Positions 29,897 through 37,809 are shown, counted from the stretch's first letter. The stretch: 64,000 bases of DNA from Candidatus Moraniibacteriota bacterium (GCA_030645735.1 JAUSNP010000006.1:62001-126000), one strand, 5' to 3'. Notes: generated from the letters alone by a model not told the origin. A program made the numbers and translations.

Positions 29897-29936
29897 ATTT
29901 ATTTCAATTCTGTATTAGAATGAGGGTGTAAACATA

Positions 29937-30123
29937 AGAGCCTGTTCATAATCTCAACGCTAATAATAAAAACTAACATATTGCTTGCCTGCTAAAATAT
30001 TCCTAATTTCGGCTGCAAACCCTTCAAAGCTCGTCAGGTTATCTCGATAGCCTTTCTCACTTTTCATGGTTTTCGCACGAAATTAGAAAATTTTATCTAG
30101 GCATGAGATTATGAACAGGCTCT
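29937..30123. mobile_element. Palindromic MITE-like element, copy B (187 bp)
   Basis: Perfect 20-bp terminal inverted repeats AGAGCCTGTTCATAATCTCA (29937-29956) and its complement (30104-30123). If the element proper is GAGCC...GGCTC (29938-30122), TAA flanks both sides (29935-29937 and 30123-30125), a plausible 3-bp target duplication. The core (CGGCTGCAAACCCTTCAAAG ... CGAAATT) matches copy A at 14084. No intact ORF. It ends 9 bases before the next gene. Confidence 0.8.
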
Positions 30124-30132
30124 AAAAAATAT

Positions 30133-30810
30133 ATGAGCAATGCATTTGAAATTTATCATGAGGACATCGTGGATAGAAATAGCAAGGATAAGATAATTGA
30201 GGCTATTCTCAAGCATATCGGCGATATTGAAATTTTTTTCAAGAGTGATTATGTCCACAAAACTAGGAAACAAGAATTTGGATTTCATATACCTGAACAG
30301 TTTGAGGTTTTACGAAATATTCAAATATTGAAAGAGCGGGTGAATGAGATATCTAAAGAAGATCCTGAGATGATTTGGCAAAATCACATGGCGCATGTTT
30401 TGGGAAACTCAATCACAACTTTTGCTGGAGCTTCAGCAATGAAGTTTGAGCACGGTGATTTTTATAGCAAGGATGATGAAGAAAAACATTTTCCGATTGA
30501 ACGCTTCAAGCTCATCAAAGATCATATGGAGCTGATGTTATTTTATATTAAAGAACTGCAAAACAACCCAGATTTAATCAAAGAAGAAATTGATTCAAGC
30601 GCGGGCTATTTGAAGCATTTTGTTGAATTTTTGTCTTGCGATTTGCCAACGCAAACCCCAGAACAGCTCAAATTGTTCAAGTTTTTTCATGAATTGAAAG
30701 AAGGTAAAATAACCCCAGAAAATTTCTTTGAAGCCAGTGCAGAGGTGCAAAAATATTTAGATGTTGAAAAAGTTAAAAATGAGTTATTAGCTGAGGATGA
30801 AAACAAATAG
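30133..30810 (+). CDS. Hypothetical soluble protein (225 aa)
   Basis: A 225-aa helical, acidic protein with no signal peptide and no membrane segment. It contains HETIDI-like stretches such as AFEIYHEDIVDRNSKDKIIEAILKHIGDIEIFF and a central HMAHVLGNSITTFAGASAMKFEHGDF with several His, but I recognise no family. It starts directly after the palindromic element and ends 36 bases before the ECF sigma factor gene, so co-transcription with it is possible. Confidence 0.7.
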   Translation: MSNAFEIYHEDIVDRNSKDKIIEAILKHIGDIEIFFKSDYVHKTRKQEFGFHIPEQFEVLRNIQILKERVNEISKEDPEMIWQNHMAHVLGNSITTFAGASAMKFEHGDFYSKDDEEKHFPIERFKLIKDHMELMLFYIKELQNNPDLIKEEIDSSAGYLKHFVEFLSCDLPTQTPEQLKLFKFFHELKEGKITPENFFEASAEVQKYLDVEKVKNELLAEDENK

Positions 30811-30846
30811 TCTCAATTGCGTAGTATATTTGCACAGAATTAAATT

Positions 30847-31422
30847 ATGATTGAAGAAAAGGCGCTAACAGACGCACAATTGGTTGAATCGGCCAAACTC
30901 AATCCGGAATCTTTCGGGTTTTTGATGGAGCGTTATCAGGGTTCGCTTTTTCATTATATCCGCCGTTTGACCCAGCTTCAGAATGATGATGTGCAGGATT
31001 TGTTGCAGGAAGTGTTCATCAAGATTTATCAGAATTTGAATGCCTATGATAGCGATTTGAAATTTTCCAGTTGGGCCTATCGCATCGCGCACAATCAGGT
31101 GATCGACCATTTCCGCCGAGTCAGTAGCCGGCCGAAAACCAACGCGCTAGAAGATTATGAATGGGACAAGCTCATTCAAGCCAGCGTGCATTTGGAAAAG
31201 GAATTGGCTAACAAAGATTGCGTGGAAAAAATAAAAAGTTGCATCCAGGATTTGCCAATGAAATATAAAGAAATTTTGATTTTGCGTTTTGTGGAAGAAA
31301 AAGAATATGAAGAGATTATGGATATCTTGCGCAAACCCAAAGGCACAGTCGCCACACTCATTGCGCGAGGCAAGCAAGAGTTGAAGAAAAAAATGAAAGA
31401 ACAAAGCATAGATTGCTTTTAA
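30847..31422 (+). CDS. ECF-type RNA polymerase sigma factor
   Basis: A 191-aa group 4 (extracytoplasmic function) sigma factor. Region 2 is clear (ALTDAQLVESAKLNPESFGFLMERY ... DLLQEVFIKIYQNL ... FSSWAYRIAHNQVIDHFRR, about 6-97) for -10 recognition, and region 4 follows (IQDLPMKYKEILILRFVEEKEYEEIMDILRKPKGTVATLIARGKQELKK, about 137-185) for -35 recognition. The downstream membrane protein at 31525 is the best candidate for a regulating partner. Confidence 0.92.
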   Translation: MIEEKALTDAQLVESAKLNPESFGFLMERYQGSLFHYIRRLTQLQNDDVQDLLQEVFIKIYQNLNAYDSDLKFSSWAYRIAHNQVIDHFRRVSSRPKTNALEDYEWDKLIQASVHLEKELANKDCVEKIKSCIQDLPMKYKEILILRFVEEKEYEEIMDILRKPKGTVATLIARGKQELKKKMKEQSIDCF

Positions 31423-31429
31423 TGAAAAT

Positions 31430-31508
31430 TGTCATCCTGAACCTCTTGCCTGCTGGCAGGGATTCAGGGTCTACCCAGAGTGGATTCCGGGTCAAGCCCG
31501 GAATGACA
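31430..31508. repeat. GC-rich dispersed repeat with CCGGGTCAAGCCCGG
   Basis: TGTCATCC at the start and GGAATGACA at the end are inverted; inside are CCTGCTGGCAGG and CCGGGTCAAGCCCGG hairpins. The latter recurs at 60201-60301. This type of repeat is widespread in bacterial intergenic DNA. Confidence 0.75.
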
Positions 31509-31524
31509 GATTAATATAAACAAT

Positions 31525-32274
31525 ATGAAAAACCTGATTCAAGACACGCTGAATAAAATCAAACAAGAACATATCGCGCCAGAGCCGAGATGGAAGTTTT
31601 TGTCACGCAAAATTGGAATTTGGATCGGAATCATCGCGGTGGTTGCCTTGGGAGCGCTAGTGATTTCTGTGGTCTATTTTTTGCTTGCGCAATTGGACTG
31701 GGATGTCTATCCGTTGATGCATCAAAACATATTTACATATGGGCTATCGGTCATGCCATATTTTTGGCTGGCATTTTTGGCTGTTTTGGCATTGCTGGCA
31801 TTTTTGGCGGTGCGCAAAACTGAGAATGGCTATCGTTTCAATTGGTTGTTGATTGTTTTTTCAATTGCGATTGGAATTTTGGCAATTGGATTTTTCATAT
31901 CGCGTGTCGGTTGGGGTGGACGATTCAACGGGATGATGATGCATCAAATGCCATATTACGCGCAAAATGTTGCGACCAAGGAAAAGCAATGGATGCAACC
32001 CGAGGCAGGTTTTCTGGCTGGCACGATTCATACTGTTTCAGGCAGTACGCTTGAAATTGATGACCTAAATAATAGTACTTGGAATGTTCAACTGACCAAG
32101 CAAACACTAATACGTCCATCGGTTACGCTTGCGCAAGGACAGATGATAAAAATCATCGGCACGCGAAAAGACGCACAGAATTTTGTGGCGTCAGAAATCC
32201 GTCCGTGGGTGGGTCAAGGGATGATGGGCTCAGGACAGGGCCGAGGAATGATGAACAATTTCATCAGAAACTAG
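31525..32274 (+). CDS. Membrane protein, possible ECF anti-sigma factor (249 aa)
   Basis: A 249-aa protein: a cytoplasmic N-terminus of ~35 residues (MKNLIQDTLNKIKQEHIAPEPRWKFL), three membrane helices (about 36-60, 75-95, 108-126), then an extracytoplasmic domain with GTIHTVSGSTLEIDDLNNSTWNVQL, similar to small beta-barrel DUF5666-type domains. It is Met-rich at two places: GGRFNGMMMHQMPYY and GQGMMGSGQGRGMMNN. Directly downstream of the sigma factor gene and with a cytoplasmic N-terminal tail, it may be its anti-sigma factor; the Met clusters suggest binding of Cu(I)-like metals. Function is inferred. Confidence 0.65.
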   Translation: MKNLIQDTLNKIKQEHIAPEPRWKFLSRKIGIWIGIIAVVALGALVISVVYFLLAQLDWDVYPLMHQNIFTYGLSVMPYFWLAFLAVLALLAFLAVRKTENGYRFNWLLIVFSIAIGILAIGFFISRVGWGGRFNGMMMHQMPYYAQNVATKEKQWMQPEAGFLAGTIHTVSGSTLEIDDLNNSTWNVQLTKQTLIRPSVTLAQGQMIKIIGTRKDAQNFVASEIRPWVGQGMMGSGQGRGMMNNFIRN

Positions 32275-32345
32275 TGAAAACTTTTTTAATTGCGGGCGTA
32301 ATACATTATGCTAGCAGCAATTAATTAAAATAATCACTAAAAACA

Positions 32346-32768
32346 ATGAATAAAAAAATGATTATGTTGGGTGGTCTTGGCTTGGTGGCGTTGGGCGCCG
32401 TAGCGCTTGCAACTGGCACTTATGCCTATCAAGGTAATCCAGCCAAATTTGGACCAAACTACACACCTGAACGGCATGCGCAAATGCAAAAAGCTTTTGA
32501 AAGCAATGATTATGCAGCCTGGAAAGCGCAAATGGGCGATCGTGGCGCAACTCGCATAGTGAATGAGCAAAATTTTGCGCGCTTTTCACAAATGCACAAA
32601 TTGATGCTGGAAGGCAAAACAACCGAAGCCAATGCTATTCGCTCCGAACTTGGCTTGGGACAAGGCGGTGGCCAAGGTCGCGGAATGATGAATGGTCAGC
32701 GTGGACAAAATCAAGGAGGAAATTTTGTTGACGTCAACAAAGATGGCATTTGCGACCATATGCAATAA
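32346..32768 (+). CDS. Exported Gly/Met/Gln-rich protein with EF-hand-like tail (140 aa)
   Basis: A 140-aa protein with a signal sequence or anchor (MIMLGGLGLVALGAVALATGTYA). The mature part is helical (TPERHAQMQKAFESNDYAAWKAQM) in a way reminiscent of small Spy/CpxP-like periplasmic proteins, then a Gly/Gln-rich linker GQGGGQGRGMMNGQRGQNQGG and a C-terminal FVDVNKDGICDHMQ that matches an EF-hand-like DxNxDGxCD loop. It shares the GxGRGMMN word with the upstream membrane protein. Likely part of the same stress response. Confidence 0.68.
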   Translation: MNKKMIMLGGLGLVALGAVALATGTYAYQGNPAKFGPNYTPERHAQMQKAFESNDYAAWKAQMGDRGATRIVNEQNFARFSQMHKLMLEGKTTEANAIRSELGLGQGGGQGRGMMNGQRGQNQGGNFVDVNKDGICDHMQ

Positions 32769-32782
32769 AAGTGAAGATAGGC

Positions 32783-32815
32783 AAAGAGGATATCAAAAAA
32801 TATCCTCTTTGTTTT
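32783..32815 (+). terminator. Terminator before the ferredoxin gene
   Basis: AAAGAGGATAT pairs with ATATCCTCTTT, followed by GTTTTG. Confidence 0.82.
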
Positions 32816-32843
32816 GAAAAGACTAATAATTTTTTTATACACG

Positions 32844-33974
32844 ATGAAATATAAAATAAAGTTGCGCACATTTTCACAAATCACAGCGGTTGGAATCGTT
32901 TTGTTTTTGACTTTGAGTCATTTGAAATTTGGCATTGAACAGGCAGCACCGATTGATGCCTATTGTCCCTTCGGAGCGATTGAAGGATTTTTGACCTATC
33001 TTTTCACCGGAGAATATTTGAAACGCATCTATGCTAGCTCATTTATTTTGATGGGTATCTTGTTGGTTTCAACTTTGATTTTCGGTCGAGTTTTTTGTTC
33101 GCATTTCTGTCCATTGGGTGCCATTCAGGAATGGATGCGATCTGTGGGAAGAAAAATTGGCATCAAGAATGATGTCGAATTGCCAGTCAAAATGGACGCG
33201 GTTTTGCGTTATGCTAAATATGTCATTTTGGCAGTGATAATTTATTTTTCCTATCAAGTCGGCGATTTGGTTTTCCGCGCCTATGACCCATTCAACGCGC
33301 TGATGCATTTCGGGGAAGAATTTGATGAGAAAGTTTTTGGTTATTCAATTCTTGGCCTTCTGGTTTTGGCGTCACTTTTTTCCAAAAATTGGTGGTGTCG
33401 CTATTTTTGTCCGCTTGGTGCAACTTTTGCGATTTTCAAAAAAGTGAGTCCGTTCAAAATTTCCCGCAACGCTTCAACTTGTGTCAGTTGCGGAACTTGC
33501 ACACAGAGCTGTCCAGCTGGTTTGCCAGTGGAAAAACAAGATGAAACAAAATCAGGTGATTGCATCAGTTGCCTGGATTGTGTGAGTGAATGTCCCGAAA
33601 GCAGTTTGAAGGCGCAGGTTTTTGGTTGGGAAATTTCCAAGGCCAAATTTAGCTTGATTGTCATTGGCGCATTCTTTTTGCCACTTCTGATTTTTATGGC
33701 CACACCATTGTGGCAAGTCAAAGCGCCATCCAATATCGTGAATACCGCCGGGGAAGTCGATCTGACCAATTTACGCGGGAGCAACACTCTGCAATATTTG
33801 ATCGATACAACTGGAATCCCACTTTCAGTTTTCCAAGAAAAATTGCATTTGCCAGTGGATGTCGATACAAAACTGAAATTGAAAGACATCGGTCCGAAAT
33901 ATAACCTCAAAAACTCAGAAGGCGTTTTCATTGAGGCCGAAGAATTTCGTGAGGTGGTTGAGCAATTAAAATAG
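32844..33974 (+). CDS. NapH/CcoG-like membrane 4Fe-4S ferredoxin
   Basis: A 376-aa (from ATG 32844) membrane ferredoxin of the NapH/NosR/CcoG group. About five membrane helices hold two CxxxCP-type motifs, CSHFCPLGAIQEW (about 85-97) and CRYFCPLGATFAIF (about 189-202), preceded by AYCPFGAIEGF. Two 4Fe-4S motifs follow, CVSCGTCTQSCPAG and CISCLDCVSECP (about 210-255). The C-terminal part is extracytoplasmic and ends with DVDTKLKLKDIGPKYNLKNSEG. It transfers electrons across or at the membrane; CcoG relatives reduce Cu(II). The acceptor here is unknown. Confidence 0.85.
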   Translation: MKYKIKLRTFSQITAVGIVLFLTLSHLKFGIEQAAPIDAYCPFGAIEGFLTYLFTGEYLKRIYASSFILMGILLVSTLIFGRVFCSHFCPLGAIQEWMRSVGRKIGIKNDVELPVKMDAVLRYAKYVILAVIIYFSYQVGDLVFRAYDPFNALMHFGEEFDEKVFGYSILGLLVLASLFSKNWWCRYFCPLGATFAIFKKVSPFKISRNASTCVSCGTCTQSCPAGLPVEKQDETKSGDCISCLDCVSECPESSLKAQVFGWEISKAKFSLIVIGAFFLPLLIFMATPLWQVKAPSNIVNTAGEVDLTNLRGSNTLQYLIDTTGIPLSVFQEKLHLPVDVDTKLKLKDIGPKYNLKNSEGVFIEAEEFREVVEQLK

Positions 33975-33993
33975 GCATAGACAGGGCAAGCTA

Positions 33994-34022
33994 TTGACAG
34001 TCTGATGTAAATCCCATAAACT
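33994..34022 (+). promoter_or_regulatory. Promoter of the 34.0-kb small RNA
   Basis: TTGACA 33994-33999, 17-base spacer, TAAACT 34017-34022, the same -10 as the rRNA promoter. Confidence 0.75.
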
Positions 34023-34028
34023 TAATTC

Positions 34029-34193
34029 GTTCAACGCAACTCTGGGCTGGTTCATTTGAGCAGAAAATGAATCGGGCACCTTCGACAATCTGCATAGGAG
34101 GGTAGCAGCAAAGAAAAAATAAAAAATTAGGAATTTTCAAAGGCACCCTGGACCTCAACTAGCTTCGGCTGGAAGAGGTCTGGGGATTTTTTT
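34029..34193 (+). ncRNA. Unidentified structured small RNA (~165 nt)
   Basis: A unit with strong promoter and terminator and no ORF. Stems: GGTTCATT/AATGAATC (about 34051-34074), and a terminal 11-bp stem CCCTGGACCTC (34146-34156) with GAGGTCTGGGG (34175-34185), containing an AGC-UUCG-GCU mini-hairpin, followed by seven T. An AGGAGGG word near 34095 has no start codon behind it. I recognise no Rfam family; a 6S-like role is possible since its -10 equals that of rRNA. It lies between the ferredoxin and a small membrane protein gene. Confidence 0.65.
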
Positions 34194-34241
34194 ATTTTCC
34201 GTCCCTTTTTTAGAACCACTTTTTTCCAATTTTTCAACCCC

Positions 34242-34270
34242 TTGACAAGTCTCAATTTTGGGAGTATACT
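34242..34270 (+). promoter_or_regulatory. Promoter of the 106-aa membrane protein
   Basis: TTGACA 34242-34247, 17-base spacer, TATACT 34265-34270. It leaves a 130-base leader containing CTGCAC/GTGCAG (about 34369-34388), which may be regulatory. Confidence 0.8.
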
Positions 34271-34406
34271 TCAGAGCTAACAAAATTAACAATCGCAAAA
34301 ACTCAAAAGTCATAAAAATAGAATGAGACCTGAAAATCCATAACTATTTAGGGCGCTGTGACAAAAAGACTGCACAAAGTTTGGTGCAGGGCTCTAAGTC
34401 AACTAT

Positions 34407-34727
34407 ATGACCAGCTCGATCAAGGCATTAAGATCAACTTTCAATCTTATGCTGTCTATTGTCGAGTTGATAATTGGATTGAGTTTTGCAATTAGAATCT
34501 TTAGTTCGGATATAACTTCCAATGGAAGTCTTGCCGATTTCGTTTCAGAAACTTCTGGAAAAATAAATTCCAACACATCTTCGTCTTTTGGAAATTTGCA
34601 ATTGACTGGCCCACTGACATTTTTAGTTTTCATATTAGGCTTCATGCTTTTTTCCGCCGCACTTTTTTCGCAAGTTCCGAGAATTCTGCAGCAAAGAAAA
34701 AAAGACTTGGAAGTGGAGATGGATTGA
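34407..34727 (+). CDS. Small two-helix membrane protein (106 aa)
   Basis: A 106-aa protein with two membrane helices (LMLSIVELIIGLSFAIRIF, about 14-32; LTFLVFILGFMLFSAALF, about 70-87) joined by a Ser/Asn/Thr-rich loop (SDITSNGSLADFVSETSGK). The C-terminus is basic and charged. No family recognised. It has a strong promoter with a long leader, suggesting regulated and abundant expression. Confidence 0.65.
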   Translation: MTSSIKALRSTFNLMLSIVELIIGLSFAIRIFSSDITSNGSLADFVSETSGKINSNTSSSFGNLQLTGPLTFLVFILGFMLFSAALFSQVPRILQQRKKDLEVEMD

Positions 34728-34818
34728 AAAAATGCGCATGGATGCTGGCTTTCAAGTTGGCAGGGGCAGAGTATTGACAGATTTCCTAGAGATACTAGCG
34801 CTATTTTTCAACTAGGTG

Positions 34819-34853
34819 TATAATATCTATTGTAATCGCACTAACGTGATTGC
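34819..34853 (+). promoter_or_regulatory. -10 element and inverted repeat in the HU leader
   Basis: TATAAT at 34819-34824 is followed by an inverted repeat GTAATCGC (34832-34839) and GTGATTGC (34846-34853), loop ACTAAC, located at the start of the HU transcript. It could be an operator or mRNA hairpin for feedback control. Confidence 0.55.
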
Positions 34854-34881
34854 AACTAATAAATAATTTAAACAAAACACT

Positions 34882-35163
34882 ATGGCAAAGATGACAAAGT
34901 CACAATTGCTCGTTACGCTTTCTGAGCAATCAGGGCTAGCAAAGAAGGACGTGAAAAACTTTTTCGATGTGCTAACTGCGTTGGCATACAAAGAAGTGAA
35001 GAAGAATGGAGAGTTCGTTCTACCTGGATTTGGTAAAATGGTGAAAGCAAAAAGAAAAGCACGCGCTGGAGTTAATCCTGCAACTGGAGAAAAAATTCAA
35101 ATCGCTGCAAAAACTGTTGTTAAATTCAGACTAGCTAAAGCAGCTAAAGAAGCTGTTCTATAG
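34882..35163 (+). CDS. hup: DNA-binding protein HU
   Basis: A 93-aa HU/IHF-family nucleoid protein. N-terminal helices MTKSQLLVTLSEQSGLAKKDVKNFFDVLTALAYKEVKK, the GEFVLPGFGKMVKAKRKARAGVNPATGEKIQI beta arm with the DNA-intercalating NPxTG motif, and KTVVKFRLAKAAKEAV are all typical. It binds and bends DNA non-specifically. Length is normal. It ends in a bidirectional terminator shared with the convergent PBP gene. Confidence 0.95.
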   Translation: MAKMTKSQLLVTLSEQSGLAKKDVKNFFDVLTALAYKEVKKNGEFVLPGFGKMVKAKRKARAGVNPATGEKIQIAAKTVVKFRLAKAAKEAVL

Positions 35164-35181
35164 GTCTATCTGAAATCATGC

Positions 35182-35217
35182 AAAAACACCCCGAGTAATC
35201 AGGGTGTTTTTGTTTTT
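35182..35217. terminator. Bidirectional terminator between hup and the PBP1A gene
   Basis: AAAAACACCC (35182-35191) pairs with GGGTGTTTTT (35202-35211); T runs exist on both strands, serving the convergent genes. Confidence 0.88.
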
Positions 35218-35225
35218 TATGCTGG

Positions 35226-37274
35226 CTATTTCTTGGCCGGCGAATATTCAATGCGAATTTCCACTTCGTCGCTATCCAATTTTTTAGCTTTCTTTTCAGA
35301 GATTTTTTTGCCACTAGCTTTTTTGATGTAAGTTACTTTTTCAACAATATTATCTGGCGCTTTGTTAGTGTCAGGCGCTTTGTCATAGGCGATAAAAGGG
35401 TCGACAGGATAATCATTCAAAACTTGCGACATAAATTTGTTCCAGATGGGTGCGGCTACATACGATCCATCAGCGCCGGCGCGCATTGGATGATTATTAT
35501 TATTGCCGACCCAGACACCTGTGGTAATGCTAGGTGTGAAGCCGACTGTCCAAGCATCTTTGAATTCAGAAGTGGTGCCCGTTTTGGCTGCGACAATTTT
35601 GCCAGGAATGAACAATTTATTGTTCGGTCCAAAAATTGGCACGCGCGCCGCGTTGTCAGACAGGATGGAATTTATCTTGCGGGCAATTTGTGGATCAAGT
35701 ACAGACTCATTTTGCGCAGTCGGGGCATAGAGAGTCTTGCCGACGCTGTCTGTGACTTTCAAAATGGCTGTGGGTGAATTCTTTTTTCCATCGTTGGCAA
35801 AAACTGCATAACCAGCTGTTTCATCCAACAATTTCACTTCTCCGCCACCCAACACCAAAGAGAGTCCATAGCGATTGGTTTCATTGAGAGTGGTGATGCC
35901 AAGGCGGTGAGCTAAATCAATGGTAGCTTGCACGCCAGCCAGAGAAAGTGTTTTGACAGCTGGCACATTGAGAGACATTGCCAACGCTTGGCGCATAGTG
36001 ACCACACCATGAAATTTGCCGTCATAATTGCGCGGGATATAATGTTTGCCAGAACCATCAGCTCCAAAGTCAGTTTTGGCATCAAGAATTCTTGTTTCTG
36101 GTTGATAGCCTTTTTCAAAAGCAGTGGCATAGGCGAAAGGCTTGAAAGATGATCCGGGTTGGCGCGGTCGAGTGGTCACATTGACTTGTCCATCAATCGA
36201 ATCGTCATAATAATTTTTACTGCCAACCATCGCTAAAATTTGTCCGCTCTTTGGATCTAGCGAAACCAAAGCGGCGTTGGAAGCGCCATATTTTTTCAGA
36301 TTAGCGTCACTTTCAGTCAATATTTGCTCGGCCAACTTCTGTTTATTATAATCCAAAGTTGTATACACCCGCAGGCCGCCTTGTTCAAGGACTTGCGTGC
36401 CAAATTGTTTTTCCAATTCATCACGGACATAAAAAACAAAATGCGGGGAATCAATCATAGCTGCAAAGGGAATGATTTTTTCGGTGATAGGAACGGCTTT
36501 GGCCGCCACAACCTTGGTGCGAGTTGCTAATTGTAAAGTACCAATTCGATCGAGAATTTTTTGTTGACGAGACAGCAATTCATTCAAGTGATTGCCAAAG
36601 GGCGAATAATAGCTGGTGGCTTTGGGCATAGCCGCTAACAAGGCTGCTTCATCCAAAGTCAGGTCTTTAGCATTTTTTCCAAAAAAAGTTTTAGCCGCCG
36701 CCTCAACGCCATAGGCATTGGAACCATAGGGGATTTCATTGAGATACATATCCAAGATTTGATCCTTGGTATATTTCTTTTCGATTTTTATGGCGATGAC
36801 AAGTTCGATGATTTTTCTACGAAGAGTTTTTTCGCGGCCAAGAAAAGCATTGCGAGCCAGTTGCTGAGTAATCGTTGAGGCTCCTTGTGACATGCTATTT
36901 TTTTGGATATTGTTCTTCAATGCTCGCGCGATGGAAAAAAGGTCAATGCCAAAATGGCGATAGAAGCTGTCATCTTCGGCTGCAATGGTGGCAACGCGAA
37001 TTGAATCGGGAATTTCATCGTGAGTCAGAATTATGCGATTTTCTTCGCCATGAATTTCATACAGAATGTGCTGACCAGTTCGATCATAAATCAGCGTAGT
37101 TCGCGGAGATAGGCGCTTGGTTAGATTTACAGCAATAGGCGCCTGGAAATAGATATATAATAGGACGCCGAAACCAAAGGCACCCAGCATTAGAAAAACA
37201 TTGAAAGAAATAAGGATGATTTCTTTAATCACCATTTGCGGGCTTATTTTACCATTTTTTTTGATAAATCCCAT
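35226..37274 (-). CDS. Class A penicillin-binding protein (PBP1A family)
   Basis: A 682-aa bifunctional peptidoglycan synthase on the minus strand. One N-terminal membrane helix (about 19-37) is followed by the GT51 glycosyltransferase (AAEDDSFYRHFGIDLFSIARAL with catalytic Glu, QGASTITQQLARNAFLGREKTLRRK, KKYTKDQILDMYLNEIPYGSNAYGVEAAAKTFFGK) and the transpeptidase (RQPGSSFKPFAYATA with SxxK, SLN, and KTGTTSEFKDAWTVGFTP). The C-terminal tail is Lys-rich. It polymerises lipid II and cross-links strands outside the membrane, complementing the PBP2/FtsW machinery in this window. Confidence 0.93.
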   Translation of the reverse strand: MGFIKKNGKISPQMVIKEIILISFNVFLMLGAFGFGVLLYIYFQAPIAVNLTKRLSPRTTLIYDRTGQHILYEIHGEENRIILTHDEIPDSIRVATIAAEDDSFYRHFGIDLFSIARALKNNIQKNSMSQGASTITQQLARNAFLGREKTLRRKIIELVIAIKIEKKYTKDQILDMYLNEIPYGSNAYGVEAAAKTFFGKNAKDLTLDEAALLAAMPKATSYYSPFGNHLNELLSRQQKILDRIGTLQLATRTKVVAAKAVPITEKIIPFAAMIDSPHFVFYVRDELEKQFGTQVLEQGGLRVYTTLDYNKQKLAEQILTESDANLKKYGASNAALVSLDPKSGQILAMVGSKNYYDDSIDGQVNVTTRPRQPGSSFKPFAYATAFEKGYQPETRILDAKTDFGADGSGKHYIPRNYDGKFHGVVTMRQALAMSLNVPAVKTLSLAGVQATIDLAHRLGITTLNETNRYGLSLVLGGGEVKLLDETAGYAVFANDGKKNSPTAILKVTDSVGKTLYAPTAQNESVLDPQIARKINSILSDNAARVPIFGPNNKLFIPGKIVAAKTGTTSEFKDAWTVGFTPSITTGVWVGNNNNHPMRAGADGSYVAAPIWNKFMSQVLNDYPVDPFIAYDKAPDTNKAPDNIVEKVTYIKKASGKKISEKKAKKLDSDEVEIRIEYSPAKK

Positions 37275-37464
37275 ATATTTGGCACATCCCTATTTATATA
37301 CTAGCATGATTAGCTATTCTACGGTAAATTGCGGAATTGTCAATTTGACAGAATATATCATATGACTCATAATATGAACATAGAGGTGAATGGGGGAATG
37401 ACCGGTCGATCTTCCGATAAACCCAGCATTTCAAAAAAGCTAATAAATCAAAGAAATTACTAAA

Positions 37465-37809
37465 ATGACAGAAATTATTCAAGACAGAGACTTCGTTGAA
37501 TATGTTGTGAAACAAATTGTTAACAACCCAGACGCAGTTAAAGTTGACAGAAAGATTGATGAAATGGGTGTTCTTATCACTTTGGACGTAGCTCCAGAAG
37601 ATATGGGCATGGTGATCGGTCGAGAAGGAGCCACAGCTAAAGCTCTTCGAACTTTGCTTCGCGTTATCGGAGCCAAGAACAACGCTAGAGTTAATCTAAA
37701 GATTAACGAGCCAGAAGGGTCAACTCGCGAACCACGCGAACCCCGCGAACCTCGTGAGGCTGCAGCAAAGAAAACGATTGATGAAGTTGTTGGAGACATC
37801 CAATTCTAA
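37465..37809 (+). CDS. khpA: KH-domain RNA-binding protein (KhpA-like)
   Basis: A 114-aa protein with a type II KH domain; the GxxG loop is in GMVIGREGATAKALRTLLRVIGAK (about residues 51-74). KhpA-like proteins bind RNA in concert with KhpB and are often coded between rpsP and rimM/trmD; here trmD follows, but rpsP and rimM are absent from the window. The C-terminal extension EPEGSTREPREPREPREAAAKK is a short REP repeat tail that is unusual for KhpA (normally ~80 aa). A possible promoter TTGACA lies at about 37344. Confidence 0.85.
   Translation: MTEIIQDRDFVEYVVKQIVNNPDAVKVDRKIDEMGVLITLDVAPEDMGMVIGREGATAKALRTLLRVIGAKNNARVNLKINEPEGSTREPREPREPREAAAKKTIDEVVGDIQF

Noticed and set aside
29937..30123. 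Coding-like peptide (KSEKGYRDNLTSFEGFAAEI) on the minus strand of the palindromic element
   Set aside because: In copy A the same stretch is shifted by one base and ends differently, and the frame is short; the conservation is better explained by the palindromic core.
34029..34193. 34.0-kb RNA as SRP or RNase P RNA
   Set aside because: The apical SRP sequence (GGAAGGAAGCAGC-like) and RNase P core words (GAGGAAAGTCC, ACAGAA) are absent.
34774..34801. TTGACA at 34774 as -35 of hup
   Set aside because: Its distance to TATAAT at 34819 is far too long (39 bases), so it does not pair with that -10.
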